Shown here in pieces: positions 18,235 through 25,673 of a DNA stretch of 64,000 nt (position 1 is the first letter of the stretch; every line of letters starts with the position of its first letter). The DNA comes from Actinoplanes oblitus. Its GTDB lineage: Bacteria > Actinomycetota > Actinomycetes > Mycobacteriales > Micromonosporaceae. The notes under the pieces were generated by a model that saw only the letters and a program-made list of their open reading frames with translations, was not told the DNA's origin and made no database searches. The stretch covers positions 891,501 to 955,500 of the forward strand of contig NZ_CP126980.1 of the NCBI RefSeq assembly GCF_030252345.1, in the 5' to 3' direction. The translations under genes were made by a program, and so were the position numbers.

Positions 18235-19374
18235 ATGATCATCACGTATGGATTTCTCAGCACTCACCCGCCCACCCGGTGCGGCCTGGCAACCTTCAAC
18301 GCCGCACTCGCGGGCCACCTGGGTGCGGCCGGTGGCCCGAGCGGCATTGTGCGAGTCGCCGAGGCCGGCGACGACCTCACGCCGACGCCGGGTGTGGTCC
18401 ACACCTGGGTCGGGGGCGCGCCGTCCGGCTGGCGCGACAGCGCCGACGTGCTGAACACCTTCGACGTCGCCGTCGTCCAGCACGAGTACGGCATCTATCC
18501 CGGCCGCGACGGGGGAGAGGTCCTGTCCGTGCTACGCCGGCTCACCGTGCCGAGCATCGTCGTCCTGCACACCGTGCCGGCCGCACCCACCCCACGGCAG
18601 AAGTCGCTGCTCGAACAGATCGCCGCCGTCGCCGGCGCGGTCGTCACCCTCACCAGGTCCGCGCGCGACCGGCTTCTTCTCGGCTATGCCGTCGACGCCG
18701 CGAAAGTCTCCGTGATCCCGCACGGCGCCTCCGACTTCGCCGGGGAGCCGGCCCGCCGGAATGCCCGGCCACACCTGTTGACCTGGGGACTACTGGGCCC
18801 GGGAAAAGGGATCGAATGGGCGCTGGGTGCCCTCGCCCGGCTGCAGAAAGTCAAACCCGCACCGGTCTACACCGTGGCCGGCCGGACCCATCCCAAGGTC
18901 GCCGAGTTGCACGGCGAGGCGTACCGGGCCAGTCTGCACCAGCTCGGTGCGGCCCTCGGCGTCGGTCGCGACGTGCACTACGAGTCGTCCTACCTCGACC
19001 AGGCCGCACTCGGCGAGTTGATCCGCTCCGCCGACGTCGTCGTGCTGCCCTACGACTCCACCGACCAGGTCACCTCGGGTGTGCTCGTGGAGGCGGTGGC
19101 GGCCCGGATCCCGGTCGTCGCGACCACCTTCCCGCACGCGGTGGAAGTGCTCACCGACGGACCCGGCCTGCTCGTGCCGCACAAGAACCCGGCAGCCCTG
19201 GCGACCGCCATCAGGAAGATCCTCACCAGACCCGCCCTGGCCGCCGCCCTGCGGGAACGCCACGGCCACACCGAACCGGCACTGCGGTGGCCCGCCGTCG
19301 CCCAGCGGTATCAGGAACTCGCCGCGACACTCGTCACCGCCGGCTCCCGCCCGGTCCCCGTGGCGGGCAGGTGA
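18235..19374 (+). CDS. GT4-type glycosyltransferase
   Basis: 379 aa, GT-B fold, retaining GT4/GT1 superfamily. The N-terminal Rossmann half begins YGFLSTHPPTRCGLATFNAAL and has VVQHEYGIYPG. The C-terminal half has LLTWGLLGPGKGIEWAL and the donor-binding SADVVVLPYDSTDQVTSGVLVEAVAA segment, with the acidic residue in the usual E-x7-E position less clear. The acceptor is unknown. Its stop overlaps the GTG of the following toroid protein gene (GTGA), so the two enzymes probably act together, for example in making and trimming a storage or cell-surface glycan. The leader carries the island promoter motif. Confidence 0.85.
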   Translation: MIITYGFLSTHPPTRCGLATFNAALAGHLGAAGGPSGIVRVAEAGDDLTPTPGVVHTWVGGAPSGWRDSADVLNTFDVAVVQHEYGIYPGRDGGEVLSVLRRLTVPSIVVLHTVPAAPTPRQKSLLEQIAAVAGAVVTLTRSARDRLLLGYAVDAAKVSVIPHGASDFAGEPARRNARPHLLTWGLLGPGKGIEWALGALARLQKVKPAPVYTVAGRTHPKVAELHGEAYRASLHQLGAALGVGRDVHYESSYLDQAALGELIRSADVVVLPYDSTDQVTSGVLVEAVAARIPVVATTFPHAVEVLTDGPGLLVPHKNPAALATAIRKILTRPALAAALRERHGHTEPALRWPAVAQRYQELAATLVTAGSRPVPVAGR

Positions 19375-20411
19375 CCGGCAGCACCACCGCCACGGCGCCG
19401 AGGCCCGGCCAGGAGAATCCCGTTCCCCCTTTCACACACCTGATGCGGCTCACCGACGACACGGGACTCTTCGAACATGCCCGGCACGCCATCGTCCGCC
19501 GCGAACACGGTTACTGCACCGACGACGTCGCCCGTGGTCTCGTTGTCACCTGTCGCGAGCCCGACCCGCCCACCGAGATCGTCCAGCTCGCGGAACGCTA
19601 TCTGGCGTTCCTCGCCCACGCGCAGGACACCGGAGGAGCCTTTCGCAACCGGCTCGGATTCGACCGGGTCTGGACCGACCAGCCAGGGCTCGGGGACTGG
19701 TGGGGGCGTGCGCTCTGGGGCCTGGGGACCGCCGCCGCGCGCTCCCCGGTCCCGTGGATCCGGCGGGAATCGTTGTTCGCCTTCACCCGGGGAGCCTCCC
19801 GCCGGGCCGCCGACCCGCGGGCGATGGCCTTCGCCGCGCTCGGCGCCGCCGAGCTGCTCCGAGCGGATCCCGGCAACGCGGCCGCCGCGGAACTCATGGC
19901 CGACGCCGCGGTCGTCATCGGCACTCCGGGTCCTGATCCGCGCTGGCCCTGGCCGCAGGAGCGGCTCACATACGCCAACGCCGCCCTGGCCGAGGCCCTC
20001 ATCGCCGCCGGCGACCTCCTCGGCGCCCCGCGGGTCCTGGCCGCTGGTCTGCGGATGCTGACGTGGCTGCTGGAGATTCAGGTCAGCCAGGGCCATCTGT
20101 CCGTCATCGCCTCGGCAGGCTGGGAACGCGGCGGTCCTCGGCTCCGGCACGACCAGCAACCCATCGAGGTGTCGACGCTGGCGGACGCCTGCGCCACCGC
20201 CGCCGCCATCACCGGCGATCAGATCTGGTACGCCGGAGTGCGCCAGTGCGTCGCCTGGTTCCTCGGTGACAACGATGTCGACCAGCTCATGTGGGATCCG
20301 GCGACCGGCGGCGGCTACGACGGGCTGACGCCGCACGGGCCCAACCTGAACCAGGGTGCCGAGTCCACCCTCGCCCTCATTTCCACACTCCAACATCGCA
20401 CCTCTGGGTGA
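19371..20411 (+). CDS. Alpha/alpha-toroid (six-hairpin glycosidase-like) protein
   Basis: 346 aa from GTG 19371, overlapping the glycosyltransferase stop by 4 bp. The sequence is almost all helical, with repeated Trp/Gly-rich helix-end segments such as DQPGLGDWWGRALWGLGTAAA, RWPWPQERLTYANAALAEALI and RHDQQPIEVSTLADACATAAAI. This pattern is typical of (alpha/alpha)6 barrel enzymes acting on sugars. No signal peptide is visible, so it is cytosolic. Similar proteins next to GT4 enzymes are often just called glycosyltransferase-associated. I cannot name catalytic residues. It could be a phosphorylase, hydrolase or epimerase-like partner. Confidence 0.7.
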   Translation: MTGSTTATAPRPGQENPVPPFTHLMRLTDDTGLFEHARHAIVRREHGYCTDDVARGLVVTCREPDPPTEIVQLAERYLAFLAHAQDTGGAFRNRLGFDRVWTDQPGLGDWWGRALWGLGTAAARSPVPWIRRESLFAFTRGASRRAADPRAMAFAALGAAELLRADPGNAAAAELMADAAVVIGTPGPDPRWPWPQERLTYANAALAEALIAAGDLLGAPRVLAAGLRMLTWLLEIQVSQGHLSVIASAGWERGGPRLRHDQQPIEVSTLADACATAAAITGDQIWYAGVRQCVAWFLGDNDVDQLMWDPATGGGYDGLTPHGPNLNQGAESTLALISTLQHRTSG

Positions 20412-20671
20412 GTTCGGGCCCGCGACCTCGGTCGCCAGCGCTCACCAGGCACTCGACGAGCCCGCTGCCCGCACGATCGGACGACTCGCCAGCAGCAGCT
20501 GACCGTGTTCGTCAGGGCCGTGCCGCGCTTGGTGGAGGCCCATCGCCATGCCGTAACCGTTAGTCCAGCATCGTTCGCGCCGATCGGCGATGAGACGGCA
20601 CCGCCCGGTGACTCGGGACGGTATGTCAACCGGCCGCCGGCCGCCCCGTGGAAGTGGACCGGGTGCACCTT

Positions 20672-21109
20672 TCAGAGCGGCCAGAGGTCTTCGATCGGCC
20701 GGCCCAGCAGCTCCGCCAGCTCGTGCTCCGCGCGGGAGAGCCCTGATTCGTGGTGAGGCGGGACTGCGGGGTCCCGGCGCCAATCCGCGATCCGTCGGTC
20801 CATGATCCGATTGATCCACTGTGCGGTGTCGGATTCCGCGTCGCTTCGGCAGCCGGCGAGCCACCACAGCTCGACGTAGGTGGCGGCGAGGATCGCGATC
20901 CGCTGCCGTGGCTCCGGAAGGCGTGCCGTGAGGTCCGCGGCGAGGTCCTTGGCCGTGCGGTCGAAGAGTGCGGCGAACGCTTCGTGACTGCCGCGCGAGA
21001 TCGCCTCCAGGGCCGCCGATTCGAGGTGTTTCCCCGCCGATGGTGCAGTGCTGGCCGGGCGTACGGCAGGCGTTACCGGACGGGCAGTGTTGCGGGCGAA
21101 GATGTGCAT
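20672..21109 (-). CDS. Sigma-factor region-2-like protein lacking region 4
   Basis: 145 aa from ATG 21109, with GGAG 6 nt upstream. The middle (about 40-120) resembles region 2 of ECF sigma factors of the SigK type: SRGSHEAFAALFDRTAKDL matches the region 2.1 start, TYVELWWLAG the 2.2 core-binding helix, and TAQWINRIMDRRIADWRRD the 2.3-2.4 stretch. After that only about 30 residues remain (LSRAEHELAELLGRPIEDLW), so the -35-binding region 4 is missing. It may be a decayed sigma factor or a small protein that touches RNA polymerase core or an anti-sigma factor. It has its own promoter region, divergent from copy B of the leader repeat. Confidence 0.55.
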   Translation of the reverse strand: MHIFARNTARPVTPAVRPASTAPSAGKHLESAALEAISRGSHEAFAALFDRTAKDLAADLTARLPEPRQRIAILAATYVELWWLAGCRSDAESDTAQWINRIMDRRIADWRRDPAVPPHHESGLSRAEHELAELLGRPIEDLWPL

Positions 21110-21610
21110 GGGTGCTCCAGGCTGGGGTCGAGCTGCCGCCGGGGTCTGGAGCGACCTGCTGGGTTTCGTCGGGTTCGGTGCCGCCTGATCGCGGACTGCC
21201 GCACCGCTGTGTTCACTTGATCGAGGTACCACGTCCGGGCGGTACCGGCGCCCGGCGAATCCGTGCCGATGGCGCCGTCGGCCAGGCGGCTCTCCGGGCA
21301 GCTGGAACGTGTCTCAGCCGAGCCGCACTACCCTGCGGCCGGGGGCGTTCTGACTCATGACAGCGCGCCTTTCCGTGGACGGCGCCCGTGCCGTTCGAGG
21401 GCTGGCGCCGCTTCACCGTACGCGCATATGAGCTGGCTGCGCGTACACTTGGGGGTGACCGATGGCTCCGCCGTCGGTGCCGGCCCCGGCCGGTGCGCGG
21501 CTCGCCTTTCGGATGTCGCGCGTTTCACCGGACTTGTGGACCTCGTCCTCGCCTGTTGTCTTCGGGTTGGGCCCCGCGCCTGCGTCGGTCCTGGACGATG
21601 GGATCTGGTC
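21110..21610. other. Divergent intergenic region with leader repeat copy B
   Basis: About 500 bp between the sigma-like gene and the DUF5994 gene. A frame in line with DUF5994 is open through part of it, but the aligned copy A has frame-shifting indels, so the conserved part is not coding. The only structured content seen is copy B (21430-21553). Confidence 0.55.
21430..21553 (+). promoter_or_regulatory. Duplicated promoter-leader element, copy B (upstream of DUF5994 operon)
   Basis: Partner of 7165-7287. It has a TACACT -10-like hexamer (21444-21449). The hairpin CCGATGG (21459-21465), loop CTCCG, CCGTCGG (21471-21477) is kept relative to copy A by two structure-preserving changes: a T-A pair becomes T-G, and a G-T pair becomes G-C. 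It ends about 57 nt before the DUF5994 start. Confidence 0.65.
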
Positions 21611-22057
21611 ATGGCTCTATTCATCCGGCACCCCGAATTTCTGTCTCCGGCCGAGCGCCTCCGGGCGCGGGAGCCGGTGCGGTCCGATCACACCGCGTTC
21701 GACGGAAGCTGGTGGCCCGATTCAACCGATCTCGACATCGAGCTGGGCGTTCTCCTGCCTCTTCTCGATCACGTCCGCGGACCGGTGCGACGGCTGGTGA
21801 TGAGCGCCGAGGACTGGCCGGCCGGGCCGGATCGGATCGTGACGGATCTGCGTACGGTCGGCGTCGACTATCTGACCGGCCAGTCGCGGTGGACGATGAC
21901 CGTCGTCTGCGTCGACGGGGGCACCTTCACGATGCGAGTGGTGCCGCCCGGCCCGAGTCCCGCGGCGCCGGACGGTTCGGAGGCAGGGCGCGACGCGGAT
22001 GTCTGGGAGGGCGAAGGCGGTGGGCTGGGCCTGCCGCTTCAGCGAGCGGCCCGATGA
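21611..22057 (+). CDS. DUF5994 family protein (first copy)
   Basis: 148 aa from ATG 21611. The family signature is clear: a basic/polar start, then TAFDGSWWPDSTDLDIELGVLLPLLDHVRGPVRRLVMS, with the DGxWWP-S-D-x2-E-L pattern that also occurs in the second copy at 25.1-25.6 kb (LDGGWWPRSSDAGAELPALI). Function is unknown; such proteins occur with GAF/ANTAR and USP genes in actinobacteria. The C-terminal 40 residues are Pro/Gly/Asp-rich. It lies 13 bp before a GAF-ANTAR gene and is likely in the same operon, driven by leader copy B. Confidence 0.75.
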   Translation: MALFIRHPEFLSPAERLRAREPVRSDHTAFDGSWWPDSTDLDIELGVLLPLLDHVRGPVRRLVMSAEDWPAGPDRIVTDLRTVGVDYLTGQSRWTMTVVCVDGGTFTMRVVPPGPSPAAPDGSEAGRDADVWEGEGGGLGLPLQRAAR

Positions 22058-22070
22058 CCCGGTGGGCATC

Positions 22071-22796
22071 ATGGATGACCGGACCAGGATGATCCGCGGT
22101 CTCATCGCCGCTCAGCCCGCCCACACCGGCGGGCTTGTCGATCGCCTGCGGTGTGTCTGCCAGGCCGCGACGGGAGCGTTGTCGGCCTCCGGTACCGGGA
22201 TCAGTGTGCTCACCGACGACGGGACCCGTGGCGTGTACGCCGCGTCCGACCCGCTCAGCGAGCACGTGGAGGAACTCCAGTTCCTCCTCGGCGAAGGCCC
22301 GTGCCTGGATGCTTTCGAACGCCGCCGGCCGGTGTTGATCGCCGATCTCGCCGAGGAGGCGATGTCGCGGTGGCCGATATACGCATCGGAGGCCCACGAC
22401 CGCGGGGTCCGTGCCGTTTTCGCGTTCCCCCTGCAGGTCGGCGCGGCCCGGCTCGGTGTCCTCGACGTGTTCCGCGACCGCGCCGGCCGGCTTTCCGAGC
22501 AGCACCTGGCCGACGCCCTCTGCTTCGCGGACGTCGCGGTCGAGGCGCTGCTCGACCGGCAGAGCGACGACACCTCCGCAACCGACGGGCCGGCACCGGA
22601 CAGCGTGACCGACGCGATCGGGAACAGAGCAGAATTGTTCCAGGCCCAGGGCATGGTCATGGTCCAGATCCGGGGCAGCATCGCCGACGCCGCGGCCCGT
22701 ATCCGGGCGTACGCCTACGCTGAGAACCGCAGCCTCGGCGAGGTCGCCCACGCTATCGTCGCCGGTGACCTGCGCTTCGAAGCGGACCGCCGATGA
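22071..22796 (+). CDS. GAF-ANTAR RNA-binding regulator 1
   Basis: 241 aa from ATG 22071. A GAF domain at about 20-165 (SVLTDDGTRGVYAASDP, then GEGPCLDAFERRRPVLIADL and AFPLQVGAARLGVLDVF) is followed by an ANTAR domain at about 180-235 (NRAELFQAQGMVMVQIRGSIADAAARIRAYAYAENRSLGEVA). ANTAR domains bind dual-hairpin RNA and prevent transcription termination. The GAF domain would sense a ligand or redox state. It lies between the DUF5994 gene and a second GAF-ANTAR gene 37 bp downstream. Its RNA target is unknown. The duplicated hairpin leader is a candidate, although its loops do not match the ANTAR hexaloop consensus. Confidence 0.88.
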   Translation: MDDRTRMIRGLIAAQPAHTGGLVDRLRCVCQAATGALSASGTGISVLTDDGTRGVYAASDPLSEHVEELQFLLGEGPCLDAFERRRPVLIADLAEEAMSRWPIYASEAHDRGVRAVFAFPLQVGAARLGVLDVFRDRAGRLSEQHLADALCFADVAVEALLDRQSDDTSATDGPAPDSVTDAIGNRAELFQAQGMVMVQIRGSIADAAARIRAYAYAENRSLGEVAHAIVAGDLRFEADRR

Positions 22797-22833
22797 CCGT
22801 GCCACCGCACCGCCCAGCAGCCAGGAGCCAGGG

Positions 22834-23565
22834 ATGACCACCGTTTCCGCGCAACGGCTAGCGTCGATCTTCGTCGAGGTCGCCGACACCCTCGTCGAAG
22901 AGTTCGACCTGATCGACTTTCTGCAGATGCTCACCGACCGCACCGCGGACCTGGTCGGTGCGGCCGCCGTCGGGCTGATGCTCGCCGACGGGCGCGGCAA
23001 CCTCGAGTTCATGGCCGGATCCAACGAGAACGTCAAACTGCTGGAGCTGTTCCAGCTGCAAGCCCGGGAGGGCCCGTGCCTTGAGGCGTACCGCACCGGG
23101 CAGCCGGTCATCAACGTCGACCTGGGCGCCGCTGCCTCCCGGTGGCCGCGGTTCGCGCCGCGGGCGGCCGTCTCCGGGTTCCAGTCCGTGCATGCCTTTC
23201 CGCTGCGACTGCGCAGCCAAGTCATCGGCGCGTTGAACGTGTTCGGCGACACCAAGGGCGGCGACTTCAGCGGGGCCGACATACCGATCGTGCAGTCCCT
23301 GGCGGACGTGGCTGCCATCGCGCTGCTGCAGGAGCGTGCGCTGCGCCGCGGCGAAGCGCTGACCGAGCAACTTCAGGGCGCGCTCAACACCCGGATCGTC
23401 ATCGAACAGGCGAAGGGCGCGGTCGCCTATGGCCAGGATGTCAGCGTCGACGAGGCGTTCACCCGGATCCGCCGTTACGCCCGCGATCACAACCGGAAGC
23501 TGACCGATGTCGCCTGGGCCATCGTCCACGACCGGACCATCTCACCGGAGCTCCGTCCGAGTTAG
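22834..23565 (+). CDS. GAF-ANTAR RNA-binding regulator 2
   Basis: 243 aa from ATG 22834, chosen for the AGGAG site 7 nt upstream. GAF domain at about 25-165 (GLMLADGRGNLEFMAGSNEN, EGPCLEAYRTGQPVINVDL, VHAFPLRLRSQVIGALNVF) and ANTAR at about 180-235 (LNTRIVIEQAKGAVAYGQDV, then FTRIRRYARDHNRKLTDVAW). It is closer to the ANTAR consensus than regulator 1. The tandem pair with similar architecture suggests duplication and possible hetero-dimerisation. It is last in the DUF5994 operon, with a 154-bp gap before the desaturase gene, which has its own island promoter motif. Confidence 0.9.
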   Translation: MTTVSAQRLASIFVEVADTLVEEFDLIDFLQMLTDRTADLVGAAAVGLMLADGRGNLEFMAGSNENVKLLELFQLQAREGPCLEAYRTGQPVINVDLGAAASRWPRFAPRAAVSGFQSVHAFPLRLRSQVIGALNVFGDTKGGDFSGADIPIVQSLADVAAIALLQERALRRGEALTEQLQGALNTRIVIEQAKGAVAYGQDVSVDEAFTRIRRYARDHNRKLTDVAWAIVHDRTISPELRPS

Positions 23566-23651
23566 GCCGCCGAGTGGCGTCAAGCGCTGCCGTGGGCCGA
23601 GTGAGTCACCGAATCCCCGATGCTTTCGGTTTAGCGGGCTCCTGCCCGGGT

Positions 23652-23681
23652 AGTAAATCCGAAGTCGCCCTGGACCCCGGC
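23652..23681 (+). promoter_or_regulatory. Island promoter motif upstream of desaturase gene
   Basis: TAGTAA (23652-23657), 16 nt, then GACCCCGG (23674-23681), within AGTCGCCCTGGACCCCGGCGG. This is the same layout as the glycosyltransferase and DoxX/slipin copies. A GTTT 16 nt upstream of GGGTAG would also fit a SigB/SigF-type promoter. Confidence 0.55.
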
Positions 23682-23719
23682 GGTCGCCCGACATTGTCAG
23701 CGTCGCCGAGGGAGCCAGC

Positions 23720-24781
23720 ATGACCGCCACCGACACGCCAACCGGTGGGCAAGCGCATCCGGCTGATGCCCTATCGACGGTATCCCGGGGCAGCGCGTAC
23801 GCGCAGCTGTCTCGGCAGATCAAGCAAGCCGGCCTTCTCGACCGACGGCTCGGCTATTACACCGGTCAGGCCGCTCTCGTCCTGACCCTGGTGATCGCGG
23901 GCGTCGCGGCCCTGGTGGTGATCGGTGACTCCTGGTGGCAGCTGGCCGTGGCCGCGTACTTCGCGGTGCTCTCCACCCAGCTCGGTTTCCTCGGCCACGA
24001 CGCGGGGCACCGTCAGATCTTCCGGTCCGCGCGCGGCAACTACGGATTCGGTGTCGTGCTGGCCAATCTCGGTGTCGGTTTCAGCTATGGCTGGTGGGTC
24101 GACAAGCACAGCCGGCACCACGCGCACCCGAACGACGAGGACAAGGACCCGGACATCGGCGCCGGTGCGCTGATCTTCACCACCGGGCAGGCGCAGGCCA
24201 GCGGGCGGATCGCCCGGGTCTTCTACCGCTGGCAGGCGTGGACGTTCTTCCCGCTGCTGATGCTGGAAGCGGTCAATTTGCGAGTGTCCAGCGTGCGATA
24301 CCTGCTCGCCGGCCGGGGCCGCTCCGGAATCCGTGAGATCATGCTGATCGGCCTGCACGTCGTGGTTTACCTGACGGCCGTTTTCATGGTCCTCCCGCCC
24401 GGCAAGGCGCTGGCCTTCGTAGGGATTCACCAGGCTCTGTTCGGCTTGTATCTGGGCTGCTCGTTCGCCCCCAACCACAAGGGCATGCCGCCACTGAGCG
24501 ACGCGGACAACGCCGACTACCTGCGCCGGCAGGTTCTCACCTCGCGCAACGTGCGCGGACACTGGCTTACCGACTTCGCCCTCGGCGGCCTCAACTACCA
24601 GATCGAACACCACCTGTTCCCGTCGATGCCGCGCGGCAACCTGCGCCGCGCGCAGCGACTGGTCAAGCAGTTCTGCGCCGACCAGCAGGTTTCCTATCTC
24701 GAGACCGGTTTGATCTCGTCGTACGCCCAGGCGCTCCGGCACCTCGACACGATCGGCCGGGTGGCCGCGCCCGCCGGTTAG
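23720..24781 (+). CDS. Membrane fatty acid (acyl-CoA) desaturase
   Basis: 353 aa from ATG 23720, with GAGGGAG upstream. A membrane-bound di-iron desaturase with the three histidine boxes: LGHDAGHRQ (HxxxH), KHSRHHAHPN (HxxHH) and YQIEHHLFPSMPR (QxxHH). The Q-I-E-H-H box resembles front-end/linoleoyl-CoA-type enzymes and mycobacterial DesA3. Hydrophobic helices surround boxes 1 and 3. It introduces double bonds into acyl chains, so it would adjust membrane fluidity. It needs O2, which is notable in a cluster otherwise suited to oxygen limitation. It is convergent with the 48-aa small-protein gene. Confidence 0.92.
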   Translation: MTATDTPTGGQAHPADALSTVSRGSAYAQLSRQIKQAGLLDRRLGYYTGQAALVLTLVIAGVAALVVIGDSWWQLAVAAYFAVLSTQLGFLGHDAGHRQIFRSARGNYGFGVVLANLGVGFSYGWWVDKHSRHHAHPNDEDKDPDIGAGALIFTTGQAQASGRIARVFYRWQAWTFFPLLMLEAVNLRVSSVRYLLAGRGRSGIREIMLIGLHVVVYLTAVFMVLPPGKALAFVGIHQALFGLYLGCSFAPNHKGMPPLSDADNADYLRRQVLTSRNVRGHWLTDFALGGLNYQIEHHLFPSMPRGNLRRAQRLVKQFCADQQVSYLETGLISSYAQALRHLDTIGRVAAPAG

Positions 24782-24821
24782 CCGCCGGTGCCGCTCCACC
24801 GGTCGGCCATGGGTGCTGTGA

Positions 24822-24968
24822 TCACCGTTTCCGGTTGAACCTGTTGGCAAGCTCCCGGAGTTTGCGCTGAGTCTGCGGCTTGGCCAACTCCTGACGTCCC
24901 CGCTTGACCATACGCTGCCCTCCAGGGCCCGCCAGGAAGGTCTTGATCCGCTGCGCCACTGATGTCAT
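24822..24968 (-). CDS. Small basic protein (48 aa)
   Basis: An open frame of 49 codons, ATG 24968 to TGA 24822, with AGAGG 6 nt before the start. The protein begins MTSVAQRIKTFLAGPGGQRM and then carries alternating basic and polar residues (VKRGRQELAKPQTQRKL, ending NRFNRKR). It has 13 Lys/Arg, no Cys and one amphipathic helix. I do not recognise a family, though similar short basic proteins are often seen near actinobacterial stress genes. A CCGGAC-N6-GTCCGG palindrome lies 41-58 nt upstream of the start, at a position suited to an operator. Coding is supported by ribosome-binding site, composition and position. Confidence 0.6.
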   Translation of the reverse strand: MTSVAQRIKTFLAGPGGQRMVKRGRQELAKPQTQRKLRELANRFNRKR

Positions 24969-25008
24969 TTCTTGCCTCTTCTGTCGTCGTGTGTCGTCGA
25001 TACATGTC

Positions 25009-25026
25009 CCGGACAGGGGCGTCCGG
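25009..25026. promoter_or_regulatory. CCGGAC-N6-GTCCGG palindrome upstream of small basic protein gene
   Basis: A perfect 6+6 inverted repeat with a 6-nt centre, 41 nt before the small-gene start. A related CCGGAC-N6-GTCC occurs in the hemerythrin leader (2807-2822). Possibly an operator; the binding protein is unknown. Confidence 0.35.
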
Positions 25027-25097
25027 ATGATCGAACGCTGGCTCGGGGCGGCGCCGTGTCGGCCGGTGGCCGGGGACCCGGTGTCGGGCTGACGGCG

Positions 25098-25553
25098 TTA
25101 TCCGCGGTCGATCCGCTCATTCATGTCGGTAAGCATTCCTAGGGTGCGCCGCAGGTTGCCTGTGGCGGCGGCGCCGTTCATCGCTGTCTCCGCGCCGGTC
25201 GCTGTGGCGTTTGCCGGCACGACGAGCAGGTCGAAGCGGTCTCGGCCGAACTCGCAGATCAGGGTCAGCAGACCGGCCGGTTGGGAGGTGTACCAGCCCA
25301 GCCGGACGGTTCGGCCGTTGACGGTGATCTGAGGCTGGTGTGGCAGGTCCCATTGGCCGACGTTCAACAGCACGTGACTGATGGGACCGTGCCGACTGTC
25401 CAGCGTCGCGATCAGCGCGGGAAGTTCCGCGCCGGCGTCGCTGGACCGCGGCCACCATCCTCCATCGAGCAGCGTGGTGCGTGAGGATGTCGGCTCCAGT
25501 GTCAGTCGCGGCGACGGTGATGCGTTCACGGGCGGAAATGCGGTGATGGACAC
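25098..25553 (-). CDS. DUF5994 family protein (second copy)
   Basis: 151 aa from GTG 25553, chosen because GGAAGGA lies 9 nt upstream; a longer GTG start at 25598 is possible. It has the family core LDGGWWPRSSDAGAELPALIATLDSRHGPISHVLLN and a strand-rich middle (VRLGWYTSQPAGLLTLICEF). The tail is Ala/Thr-rich (ATATGAETAMNGAAATG) and ends in a short helix. Function is unknown. It is a paralogue of the protein at 21.6-22.1 kb but not in the same operon, so the two probably arose by duplication within the island. Confidence 0.75.
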   Translation of the reverse strand: MSITAFPPVNASPSPRLTLEPTSSRTTLLDGGWWPRSSDAGAELPALIATLDSRHGPISHVLLNVGQWDLPHQPQITVNGRTVRLGWYTSQPAGLLTLICEFGRDRFDLLVVPANATATGAETAMNGAAATGNLRRTLGMLTDMNERIDRG

Positions 25554-25673
25554 GGTCGTGGTTCCTTCCCGGTCAGTAGGCCCAGACTTGCCGGACACCT
25601 ACGCGAATGTCATAGGCAGGGCCGGCTCGGCGGCTCTGGCGGAACCGGCTTACCGATCTCGGCTATCCGCGGA

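Noticed and set aside
20412..20671. Open frames between the toroid protein and sigma-like genes
   Set aside because: No start signals, atypical Cys/Trp/Arg-rich translations, and no similarity I can recognise.
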